In this document: positions 24,858-32,187 of the stretch, piece after piece
Position numbering within the stretch: position 1 is the stretch's first letter
Layout: each line of letters opens with the position of its first letter
Origin: CBDBBY01 sp965203795
GTDB lineage: Bacteria > Pseudomonadota > Alphaproteobacteria > Rhodobacterales > Rhodobacteraceae
Direction: 5' to 3'
Length of the DNA stretch: 64,000 nt
Assembly (NCBI GenBank): GCA_965203795.1
Contig: OZ241915.1
Location: 1,984,001 to 2,048,000, forward strand
The notes under the pieces: model-generated
Databases searched by the model: none
Seen by the model: only the letters and a program-made list of their open reading frames with translations
What the model was told of the DNA's origin: nothing
Made by a program: the position numbers and the translations under genes

Positions 24858-25527
24858 CGTTCATTTGATCAACAAATCGCATACTCCAAAACCAAAGGCT
24901 AGTTGGGCGACCACCGGCGTGATCAAGAACTCAGCTATGGATTGGCAAACAAGAAAGCCATTCGACGAAGTGGTAGAGTTTCGTCGCTCTCCCTCGGTGG
25001 TTGAGGAAGTAAGCCTTCAATATACGCTAGGATTCGTAAAGCATGTTTTTGATATGAGAGAGATTGGTCAGGGCAAGAATTTAGGGCTAGCACGCAAGCC
25101 ACCGATCTCGGCAGGCGCACTCCATCCAATAGACGTTCTAGTTGTCGCCGGACCTGATGTGCAGGAACCAATTCTATTCTCCGACTTCAGCAGCAAATTT
25201 TTTACCCTGTCGGTAAAGCGCCCCAATTTCCTTGCTAGCGCGATAGCCGATTGCAGGGAGATTCGTCCCGCAGCGCGAGGGCACCTCATCCTGTTCGTCG
25301 GAGACATGCGCAGGGTGGAAGAAAAATACCGGCCAAGCGCATCACTGTTGTGGCGTGACGCCGGTGCAGCATTGCAGATGTGCGCAATGGCCGCTTTTGC
25401 CTATGGATTCGCGTTTTGTCCACTGGGAGACACCGGCACAGCTATCCTGAATCAACTTAACTCGCCGCATGAAGATTTTGTTGCGCTTGCGCTCGCGGTA
25501 TTCGGTCAATTCGGAACAACGAAGTGA
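24847..25527 (+). CDS. SagB/nitroreductase-like FMN oxidoreductase
   Basis: A 226-aa protein. The nitroreductase fold is indicated by FRRSPSVVEEVSLQY (the Arg-Ser-x-R FMN element is degenerate), PPISAGALHPIDVLVV (residues 85-100, the SagB-type AG-x-x-P segment) and LLWRDAGAALQMCAMAAFAY with the following GFAFCPLG. SagB-type enzymes oxidise azolines in peptide natural products; related flavoproteins reduce small molecules. No YcaO, cyclodehydratase or precursor peptide is present, so RiPP biosynthesis is unlikely. It overlaps the QueC-like gene by 11 bp and is the last gene of the operon. It could adjust the oxidation state of a base adduct; this is inference. Confidence 0.8.
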   Translation: MVIDVHLINKSHTPKPKASWATTGVIKNSAMDWQTRKPFDEVVEFRRSPSVVEEVSLQYTLGFVKHVFDMREIGQGKNLGLARKPPISAGALHPIDVLVVAGPDVQEPILFSDFSSKFFTLSVKRPNFLASAIADCREIRPAARGHLILFVGDMRRVEEKYRPSASLLWRDAGAALQMCAMAAFAYGFAFCPLGDTGTAILNQLNSPHEDFVALALAVFGQFGTTK

Positions 25528-25755
25528 TTTCCAACGGCGGTGCGGTGAGTGTGCCTGCCAGAGAACCCTCAACGCGTTGAACTTTATTCCTAAATCGGCG
25601 TTTTTGCTTGCGAAGATTCCTGCGATTTTGCATGATTTGCCCGATTTCGCCGCGAAACGGGCGGATTTCGGGCAATCTTCGGAAGATTCCGGCATGCGGA
25701 ATCTCATCGAACTGCGGTGCTCGCTCGGCTTGATGCCGATCAATGACTGGGGCGA

Positions 25756-26129
25756 GTGGGAGGCACGGATGGAGAGGGTCAAGGCGCGATTGAACGACGG
25801 GCGGGCCGATGTCATCGCCGACCTCAAGCCGCACCGCCACCGCGACGAGGCCGTCACGGCCTGCGTCCACTACGTCGAGGCCAACAGGGCCGGATGCGCA
25901 ATGAAGTACCGGAAGCGCGGCCTGCTGGTCGGATCCGGCGTCGTGGAAAGCGCCTGCAAGCGGATCGTCGGGAGCCGGTTCAAGCGAGCGGGTTGCCGCT
26001 AGTCGAAAACGGGCGCCAACACCCTGCTCGCCGCCAAATTCTGCATCGACATCAACCGATGGGCCGACTTCCTCGATTAGCGGGCCTGCGGCGTCGTAGC
26101 CGCCTGACCAAATTTGGCCCGCACCCCTC
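25756..26129 (+). mobile_element. ISKra4-type transposase relic, right end
   Basis: Encodes the C-terminal part of the same transposase as at 20.5-21.1 kb: MERVKARLNDGRADVIADLK, then GSGVVESACKRIVGSRFKRA. It is interrupted by TAG at 26000-26002 (before SKTGANTLLAAKFCID) and by a further TAG near 26080. The end reads CAAATTTGGCCCGCACCCCT, a version of the ISKra4 right inverted repeat. Same orientation as the left copy. The stretch 25528-25755 between the nitroreductase stop and this relic has no gene that I recognise. Confidence 0.8.
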
Positions 26130-26199
26130 ACCCGTCACCGGTTTGCGGAAAGGGGAGGCGCCGTGTAGCGTTCATGCCTGAAAACGCAGCGGACACGGC

Positions 26200-27507
26200 G
26201 TGATGACCCGTTATCCCTGGAAGCCCAAGACCGGGCCCGACTTGGATGCGCTCCGGAGGTTTTCCGAACTCCCGGACCGGGAAGCGACCCCGTACTTCGG
26301 CGGGCGTGCAGACGAAATAGGCTTGGTCGCGCGTGCGTTGAACCGGATTCGCGAGCAGGCCCGGGAGGGCCACTGGCGCCCTTCCGGAGGAGAAACCATA
26401 CTGTTCCAAGGCGCGCCGGGAGCAGGGAAAAGTTCGTTGCTGCACCATCTTGTGCGGTCTTGGCGAGGTGCCGGGCGGGACGCGCCGGTGGTGGTCGATA
26501 CTGAAGCGCCGCACTACGCTGACGAGCGCGCGCTTGCGCTTCATGTGGCCGAGGCCGTCGATCCCGCTTTGGCGGCGCAGTTCCGCAGTTCCGTAACGAC
26601 CCATTCCAGCACGACCAAGTCATTGGGCGCCGGAATCCCTGGAGTCGCGACGGGCAATGCGGAGGCTGAAACAGGGCGCCACGCGGCCTCCGCCCCGGCG
26701 GAGCCGTCGCTTGCCAATGTCGGCAAAGCACTTTCAAAATCGGGGCGATGCATTGCATTGATTTTGGATGAAGCTCAGGACCTCGAAGGGTTCGACGCGG
26801 ACTCGGTGCGGCCGGTCATTTCCAAACTCCACAAGGGAAGCCATGGCGGTTCGTTTCTGGCCGTGTTCGCAGGACTAGCGCACTCCCACTCCGTGCTTCA
26901 GGATCGCGGGATTTCCCGCTTTTCCCGCGGCCGCGACCGGACGCTGGCGGCGCTTTCGGTCGACGACGCCGTCGAAACCGTCCATCTAATGCTTGGCGAA
27001 TGCAGGATCCTAGGCGACCAAGAGACCAAGCGTCAATGGGCGCATGCCCTCGCGAATGAAAGCTGCGGCTGGCCGCAGCATCTCCATGTCGCCATGCAGG
27101 CGCTCGCCGCCCAATTGCTGGCGGCCTCAACGCCGGGACAGCTTGAAGCGGTGGACAGCGGTTTCGGAGCTGCGGTTCTGCGGGAATCCGCATTGGCGAG
27201 GGACGAATATTACGAACGTCGGATTGATGAGCCGCTGGCTGGCGCGCGGCAGCTGGTTGCAGAGACGTTCCGGCGAATTGGCGATGGAGCCACTCGCGAC
27301 GAGGCGCTCGGGCACATCCGCGCGGCAGCTCGACCTGGCGGCGGCTCGCACGCCCTCCCCCGGGGCCACGACGAAACGATGCTCCTTGATCGCATGATCC
27401 GACGCGGCTTGCTTCAGCTTACCCGCACAAAGATGCTCGCGTGCCCGATCCCGTCCCTCCGGGACTACATTGAGCGCATGGCCCAGCCCGCCGCGCCCGG
27501 GACGTAA
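26200..27507 (+). CDS. AAA/Orc-type ATPase (ExeA/STAND-like), orphan
   Basis: A 435-aa ATPase. The Walker A is FQGAPGAGKSSLLHHL (around residue 68-83) and the Walker B is CIALILDEAQDLEGF (about 185). A sensor-like RFSRGRDRTLAAL and a C-terminal winged-helix-like segment (DETMLLDRMIRRGLLQLTRT) complete an Orc1/Cdc6-like layout. The start is GTG 26200 or ATG 26203; neither has a clear ribosome-binding site. It lies alone between two ISKra4-type remnants. It does not carry a nuclease, TIR or protease domain, so its effector, if any, is elsewhere. Alternatives are a transposition accessory ATPase (TniB-like) or a regulatory NTPase. Confidence 0.7.
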   Translation: MMTRYPWKPKTGPDLDALRRFSELPDREATPYFGGRADEIGLVARALNRIREQAREGHWRPSGGETILFQGAPGAGKSSLLHHLVRSWRGAGRDAPVVVDTEAPHYADERALALHVAEAVDPALAAQFRSSVTTHSSTTKSLGAGIPGVATGNAEAETGRHAASAPAEPSLANVGKALSKSGRCIALILDEAQDLEGFDADSVRPVISKLHKGSHGGSFLAVFAGLAHSHSVLQDRGISRFSRGRDRTLAALSVDDAVETVHLMLGECRILGDQETKRQWAHALANESCGWPQHLHVAMQALAAQLLAASTPGQLEAVDSGFGAAVLRESALARDEYYERRIDEPLAGARQLVAETFRRIGDGATRDEALGHIRAAARPGGGSHALPRGHDETMLLDRMIRRGLLQLTRTKMLACPIPSLRDYIERMAQPAAPGT

Positions 27508-27749
27508 ACGCGCCCGCCATTCAACGCCGCGGGCAAGCTGGCAAGAGTGGCGACCAAGTTGCTTTGGATGGCAACGCAGCAACTGGGCTCAGGTAGTTTC
27601 GGCGCTCCGCCTCTTATCAGGGTTTTCGTGTGTCCGGACTGTCGATGCGGCGGATTGATGTTTGCCGCTGGCCTGCATGGAGATGCCGGGCTCTGCAAAC
27701 GCCCCGTGCGAATCGGGACCAGCCGCGCCTTTCCTTCTCCGTCGCACGC

Positions 27750-27913
27750 GGGTGCATCCCAAGTTTAGGGTTGTGAGGTGTGCTTCTGGTCGAAAGCGCG
27801 CGCAAACGCCCTGCCCGCCGTCAAATTCCTCAGCGAAACAACCTCCGGCTCGACTTCCTTGACTGGAGGGCTTGCCGCAGCGCAGCGACCCGCCCAAAAC
27901 TTGCGACGCACCC
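27750..27913 (+). mobile_element. 164 bp miniature ISKra4-type derivative
   Basis: Left end GGGTGCATCCCAAGTTTAGG and right end CCCAAAACTTGCGACGCACC match the inverted repeats of the larger ISKra4-type copies. Between them only the last ~110 bp of the transposase frame remain (WSKARANALPAVKFL in one frame). Such internal-deletion derivatives can be mobilised in trans. The rest of the 440 bp gap 27508-27949 shows no gene. Confidence 0.7.
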
Positions 27914-27949
27914 CGCGACGAGGCCAAATGCCGGGCTTGGGACCGGCGC

Positions 27950-28525
27950 CTATGCGGTGCCGCCGCCAGCCGACAGATGCGACGGGCTGATGCCGAGTGA
28001 CTTGATCGCCGCGTCCCACCGCTCGGAAGCCTCGACCTCGAAAACGAGCTCGGGCGTGCTGTCGCAGACCAGCCAGGAGTTCTGCTGCAGCTCGTGCTCA
28101 AGCTGCCCGGGAGCCCAGCCGGCGTACCCGAAGACGAAGAGCGTCGAGGACGGGCCGGTCCCGCCCGAAATGTCCTCAAGAATGTCGGGCGTGGACGTGA
28201 TCCCCAAATCGTCGTTGAGGAAGTGGGTCGAGGAATACTTCCTGCAATCCGTCGAATGGATGATGATCAGCGCCTTCGTCCGGTCGACGGGCCCGCCGAA
28301 ATGTATGGGCATGGCCTCATGCAGCGTTTCCACGCTCTCCTCGCCTTTCACGAACTCGCTGATCTTCACCTGGCCCGCGGGCCTGTTCACGATCACGCCC
28401 ATCGCCCCTGCGTCCGAGTGGAAGACGAGGAGGATGACGGTCTTCATGAAATGAGGATCCGGCATGTCCGGCATCGCCACCAGCAGGCGGCCGTCCAGAA
28501 ACTCGCTTTCAAGCTCATCGGGCAT
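27950..28525 (-). CDS. yqgE: YqgE/AlgH family protein
   Basis: A 191-aa protein matching the UPF0301 family in full length. The conserved N-terminus is FLDGRLLVAMPDMPDPHFMK. The core AGAMGVIVNRPAG and FGGPVDRTKALIIIHS follow, then LFVFGYAGWAPGQLEHELQQ, the family signature. The biochemical role is undefined; AlgH was named as a regulator of alginate genes in Pseudomonas. In alphaproteobacteria the gene often sits beside a DsbD-N-like or redox gene, and here it diverges from one. Confidence 0.93.
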   Translation of the reverse strand: MPDELESEFLDGRLLVAMPDMPDPHFMKTVILLVFHSDAGAMGVIVNRPAGQVKISEFVKGEESVETLHEAMPIHFGGPVDRTKALIIIHSTDCRKYSSTHFLNDDLGITSTPDILEDISGGTGPSSTLFVFGYAGWAPGQLEHELQQNSWLVCDSTPELVFEVEASERWDAAIKSLGISPSHLSAGGGTA

Positions 28526-28646
28526 GGAATTGTGCTAGTCGCGCTCAGGCCCCGTGGCAAGCGCGTGGAGCGGAATTCGACACAATTACTTGATTTGCGG
28601 CATTTCCTGTTTCATGGCGTCATTCGCTCAAGGCGAATCGGGACAA

Positions 28647-29480
28647 ATGGCACGATACCTGCAACTCCTCGCGCTTGCCGGATCCGCGTTGCTCGCCGGC
28701 GCCGGACAGGCGCTCGAAGACGAGCAGCGGAATCCCGTCAGGACGGTCGAACTCCTTGCCGGGTGGAGGCATGCGGAGAACGCGGGCGGTATCCATACCG
28801 CAGGAATCCGCGTGGCGCTGGCGCCGGAGTGGAAGACCTACTGGCGGGTTCCGGGCGAATCCGGCCTTCCGCCCAGCCTCGACTGGAGCAACAGCCGGAA
28901 CGTCGCGGACGTCCGGCTGCTCTTCCCGGTTCCGGACGTCTACTGGCAGGACGAATACAAAGTAATCGGCTACGAGCACGAAGTGGTTTTTCCCGTGGAG
29001 ATCCGGCCAAAGGATCCGTCGAGGGAAATCGCGTTCTCGGGCACCTTCGAATTCGCCGTTTGCCACGGCCTGTGCATCAGGACTCGGACGAATCTTCGGG
29101 CGGATCTTCCCGCTTGGGAGCGCCTGCCCGAGCCGGGCCTCGTGAAGGCGCTCGAATCGATCGGGACGAACCTGAAAGTCCTTGGGCCGGAGCATGCGCC
29201 GAAATGCCGATTCGGCGCGAGCGATGACGGATTGCATGTGGAATTGGAGCTTGAGCTGGATCTTCCCGACGCCGACGAGGTGCATGTGGCCTTGGAACTG
29301 CCTGAACGGCAATTCAGCTTCGGGATGGTCGAGTCCCGCCGGATCGGGAACGAGGTGTCCGCGTCCGCGGATCTATACCATACGGGATCAGGGATTGCCG
29401 CGATCGACACATCGAACCTTCGCACAACCGTCCTCAGCGGAGGCAAGGCATTCGAATTTCGCGGGTGCGCGGGGGCCTGA
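28647..29480 (+). CDS. Periplasmic DsbD N-terminal-domain-like protein
   Basis: A 277-aa exported protein with the DsbC/DsbD-alpha immunoglobulin-like domain. The start at 28647 gives a clear signal peptide (LLALAGSALLAGAGQALE); an upstream ATG at 28614 is an alternative. The conserved face reads LAPEWKTYWRVPGESGLPPS, then YKVIGYEHEVVFPVEI. A Cys pair, FAVCHGLCIRTR, is in the position expected for the thiol pair that accepts electrons. It lacks the eight-TM domain and the C-terminal thioredoxin domain of full-length DsbD, so it would need a partner. It may feed reducing power to periplasmic thiols or copper handling. Confidence 0.8.
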   Translation: MARYLQLLALAGSALLAGAGQALEDEQRNPVRTVELLAGWRHAENAGGIHTAGIRVALAPEWKTYWRVPGESGLPPSLDWSNSRNVADVRLLFPVPDVYWQDEYKVIGYEHEVVFPVEIRPKDPSREIAFSGTFEFAVCHGLCIRTRTNLRADLPAWERLPEPGLVKALESIGTNLKVLGPEHAPKCRFGASDDGLHVELELELDLPDADEVHVALELPERQFSFGMVESRRIGNEVSASADLYHTGSGIAAIDTSNLRTTVLSGGKAFEFRGCAGA

Positions 29481-29507
29481 CGCCGACTTCGTTATCGGCA
29501 TGCGACG

Positions 29508-30047
29508 CTATTTGCGCCGGAGCGACTCGTCCAGCCTAGGCATGATCTCCACGAGGTTGCAGGGCCGATGCCTGTAGTCGAGCTGCTTGGACAGGATTTC
29601 GTCCCAAGCGTCCCTGCACGCTCCGGGCGAGCCGGGCAGAGCGAACAAGTAAGTCCCGCCAGCGACGCCGGCGCATGCCCGGGACTGAATGGCCGAGACG
29701 CCGATCGACTTCATTGAGATGGCGGCGAAGACGGCCGAGAACGCATCGATCTCCTTTTCGTAAACCATTCTGTGTGCCTCCACCGTAACGTCGCGCCCCG
29801 TCAGCCCGGTGCCGCCGGTCGAAACCCCGACATCGACTCCCGGGTCGGACGCCATGCCCCGCAGCGCTTCCGCGATCCGGTCCTTCTCGTCCGGAACGAT
29901 CAGCCTGCGCGCGACGATGTGGCCGGATCGCTCGATCCGTTCCGCCAGCAGGTCGCCCGACCGGTCGTCGGATTCCGTTCTGGTGTCCGATACGGTCAGA
30001 ACGGCGATCCGTACCGGAATGAATTCGCGCTCCGCGGCCGCTGTCAT
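29508..30047 (-). CDS. moaB: Molybdenum cofactor biosynthesis protein B
   Basis: A 179-aa MogA/MoaB-fold protein. Motifs: RIAVLTVSDTRTESDDRSGD at the N-terminus, VGVSTGGTGLTGRDVTVEA (residues 72-91) that binds molybdopterin, and the LPGSPGACRDAWDEIL C-terminal motif. It adenylylates or binds molybdopterin before metal insertion. The start at 30047 overlaps the upstream uracil-DNA glycosylase by 4 nt (ATGA), so the two are coupled. Two more Moco genes, moaD and moaE, are at 41 kb. Confidence 0.93.
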   Translation of the reverse strand: MTAAAEREFIPVRIAVLTVSDTRTESDDRSGDLLAERIERSGHIVARRLIVPDEKDRIAEALRGMASDPGVDVGVSTGGTGLTGRDVTVEAHRMVYEKEIDAFSAVFAAISMKSIGVSAIQSRACAGVAGGTYLFALPGSPGACRDAWDEILSKQLDYRHRPCNLVEIMPRLDESLRRK

Positions 30048-30916
30048 CGATCCGCCGCCATACGCTTTCTTATCCTGAGCAGATCCAGCCACGCCTCGCG
30101 CTTGGCGGCTGGATTCCTGAGCAGGTACGCGGGATGGAACGTCGGCATGACCGGGATATCCTGATGCTCCAGCCAGTTGCCGCGCATTCTCGTGATTCCA
30201 GTGCGTCCCAGCAGTGCGTTGCACGGCACGTTGCCCATGAGAACAAGCGCTTCCGGCTCTGCGAGCTCTATGTGGCGGACCAGGAAGGGCCGCATGATCT
30301 TCAGTTCCGCGTTTTCTGGAGCGCGGTTTCGCGGCGGCCTCCACGGCACCGCGTTCGCTATGTAGAGCGATTCTTCCGCCGCTTCCGCTGTCCGGGACAG
30401 CCCGATCGCGGCGAACATCAGGTCAAGCAGGCGCCCTGCCCGCCCGACGAATGGTTTGCCTTGGATATCTTCCTCGTACCCGGGCGCTTCGCCGACGATC
30501 ATCAGCCGGGCGGACGGGTTCCCGTCGGAGAAGACCAGTTGCCGCGCGCCTTGCTTCAGGTCGCAATGCTCGAATGCGCCCGTCGCCACCCGCAGCGAAT
30601 CCAGATCGGCCGCAGCGGCGGCAGTGGCCGTTGCGACCTCCACGGCTTCGGCGACTTGATCAGGACGCAAGCCTGCCTTCGCCAGTGCGCGCCCGGACTC
30701 TTGCGACGCTTGTCCACGAGGCTCCCGGGGGGAATCCGGACGGGCTGGCGGCGCAGTCCCGGGCCCGGATGCGCGAGGCGCTTGTTCCTGAGGCTCCGGA
30801 GGCTGGGCCGCCGATTCGGGTTCGCGGAACCGGTTCACCGGAACCTCGCCGATAGTCTCGTCCACGCCCAGCTCGACGTACCATTGGAGCAGTTCCCGGT
30901 GTCCCTGGAAATCCAT
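30044..30916 (-). CDS. Uracil-DNA glycosylase, family 4-like
   Basis: A 290-aa protein with a Pro/Ala-rich linker at about residues 30-95 ahead of the catalytic domain. The catalytic motifs are VGEAPGYEEDIQGKPFVGRA and TFHPAYLLRNP. Family 4 enzymes normally coordinate a [4Fe-4S] cluster with four Cys. Here one N-terminal Cys remains (EHCDLK), but the position usually KCRPPGNR reads PWRPPRNR and the usual E-I-x-x-C reads ELKIM, so the cluster is probably lost. This cysteine-poor form is common in alphaproteobacteria. It removes uracil from DNA. It is coupled to moaB by a 4 nt overlap. Confidence 0.88.
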   Translation of the reverse strand: MDFQGHRELLQWYVELGVDETIGEVPVNRFREPESAAQPPEPQEQAPRASGPGTAPPARPDSPREPRGQASQESGRALAKAGLRPDQVAEAVEVATATAAAAADLDSLRVATGAFEHCDLKQGARQLVFSDGNPSARLMIVGEAPGYEEDIQGKPFVGRAGRLLDLMFAAIGLSRTAEAAEESLYIANAVPWRPPRNRAPENAELKIMRPFLVRHIELAEPEALVLMGNVPCNALLGRTGITRMRGNWLEHQDIPVMPTFHPAYLLRNPAAKREAWLDLLRIRKRMAADR

Positions 30917-31085
30917 CGCTCCAGCCGCAATTGCGCAGGGTCAGGCGTGCCTCGGCACTTCGCGCGAGGCTCTCGGATGCCGATTTGTCCGGTTTCCCCG
31001 CCCGAATGCAAGCGTCGCGCAAGCGCGTTCCAGCGCATGCGGAACGGGCTGCGGGAGGCGGCATTCGATCGACCCTGGCACGACC

Positions 31086-32078
31086 TTGAATCGGCCTGCG
31101 CCTGAACCTAATGTCCGCCCGGCCAGCGGATTCGGCGACATGGGTCTTTCTTCAATCCACCTGCTCGGGATCGAGCACTTGGCTGTGGACGAAATCGCCG
31201 GGATTCTCGATCTGGCCGATCACTACGTCGAACTGAACCGGCAGCCCGTCAAGAGCGCGGACGCGCTCGCCGGCATGACCCAGATCAACATGTTCTTCGA
31301 AGGATCGACCCGCACGCAGGCCAGCTTCGAGATCGCCGGAAAGCGCCTCGGAGCCGACGTGATGAACATGGCGATGAAGTCCAGCTCCGTCAGGAAGGGG
31401 GAGACCCTGATCGACACGGCGATGACGTTGAACGCGATGCATCCGGACCTCCTGGTCGTGCGGCACCACCATTCCGGCGCGGTCAACCTGCTGGCCGACA
31501 AAGTGGCCTGCTCCGTCCTGAACGCAGGCGACGGCACGCACGAGCATCCGACCCAGGCCTTGCTGGACGCCCTGACAATCCGGCGGGCGAAGGGCCGTCT
31601 GGACGGCCTCGTCGTCGCGATCTGCGGAGACATCGCCCATTCGAGGGTCGCCCGGTCGAACTTCCTGCTGCTCGGCAAAATGGGGAACCGGGTCCGGCTG
31701 GTCGGACCGAGGACATTGATGCCGTCCGGGGTCGAGGAGCTCGGCTTCGAGGTCTACAGCGATGCTGCCGAAGGTCTGCGCGGCGCGGATGTGGTCATGA
31801 TGCTGCGCCTCCAGACGGAGAGGATGGACGGGGCGTTCATTCCGTCAACGCGCGAGTACTACCATTTCTACGGGCTGGACCGGGACAAGCTCGGCGCCGC
31901 CAAAAGCGACGCGATCGTCATGCATCCCGGGCCGATGAATCGCGGCGTGGAAATCGACGGAACCCTCGCCGACGACATCACTCGGTCAGTGATCCAGGAC
32001 CAGGTCGAAATGGGCGTCGCGGTGAGGATGGCGGTGCTGGACCTGCTTGCCCGCAAGCGCAAGGCGAGCCGCGCATGA
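31086..32078 (+). CDS. pyrB: Aspartate carbamoyltransferase catalytic subunit
   Basis: A 330-aa enzyme. The carbamoyl-phosphate motif is FFEGSTRTQASFEIAGKRLG. VVRHHHSGAVNLLAD carries the conserved His loop, DGTHEHPTQALLDALTI is present, and IVMHPGPMNRGVEID is the aspartate-binding loop. It catalyses the committed step of pyrimidine biosynthesis. The start is 31086 (MNRPAPEPN) or ATG 31140 (MGLSSIHLLG); the latter corresponds more closely to the family N-terminus. It is followed by the non-catalytic PyrC homologue and plsY on the same strand. Confidence 0.95.
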   Translation: MNRPAPEPNVRPASGFGDMGLSSIHLLGIEHLAVDEIAGILDLADHYVELNRQPVKSADALAGMTQINMFFEGSTRTQASFEIAGKRLGADVMNMAMKSSSVRKGETLIDTAMTLNAMHPDLLVVRHHHSGAVNLLADKVACSVLNAGDGTHEHPTQALLDALTIRRAKGRLDGLVVAICGDIAHSRVARSNFLLLGKMGNRVRLVGPRTLMPSGVEELGFEVYSDAAEGLRGADVVMMLRLQTERMDGAFIPSTREYYHFYGLDRDKLGAAKSDAIVMHPGPMNRGVEIDGTLADDITRSVIQDQVEMGVAVRMAVLDLLARKRKASRA

Positions 32079-32187
32079 TGCCCGCGTCGGACGGAACGCC
32101 TGCGTCTTCGATCTTGCCTGCCCGGCCGAACGCTTCGCGCCCGCCGTTGTCGGCGGCAGCCTCGCGAAGCGCCTGGAGAACGTTGGC

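Noticed and set aside
21179..25527. Direct assignment of the operon to type IV CBASS or Qat
   Set aside because: No CD-NTase, TGT-like protein, CBASS effector, QatA-type ATPase or TatD-type nuclease is encoded between the IS remnants; only the QueC/OGG theme is shared.
21179..25527. Dpd-type deazapurine-in-DNA modification cluster
   Set aside because: No DpdA/TGT-like transglycosylase or other dpd gene is present in the window.
24847..25527. RiPP azole biosynthesis, because of the SagB-like enzyme
   Set aside because: No cyclodehydratase, YcaO protein or precursor peptide is nearby.
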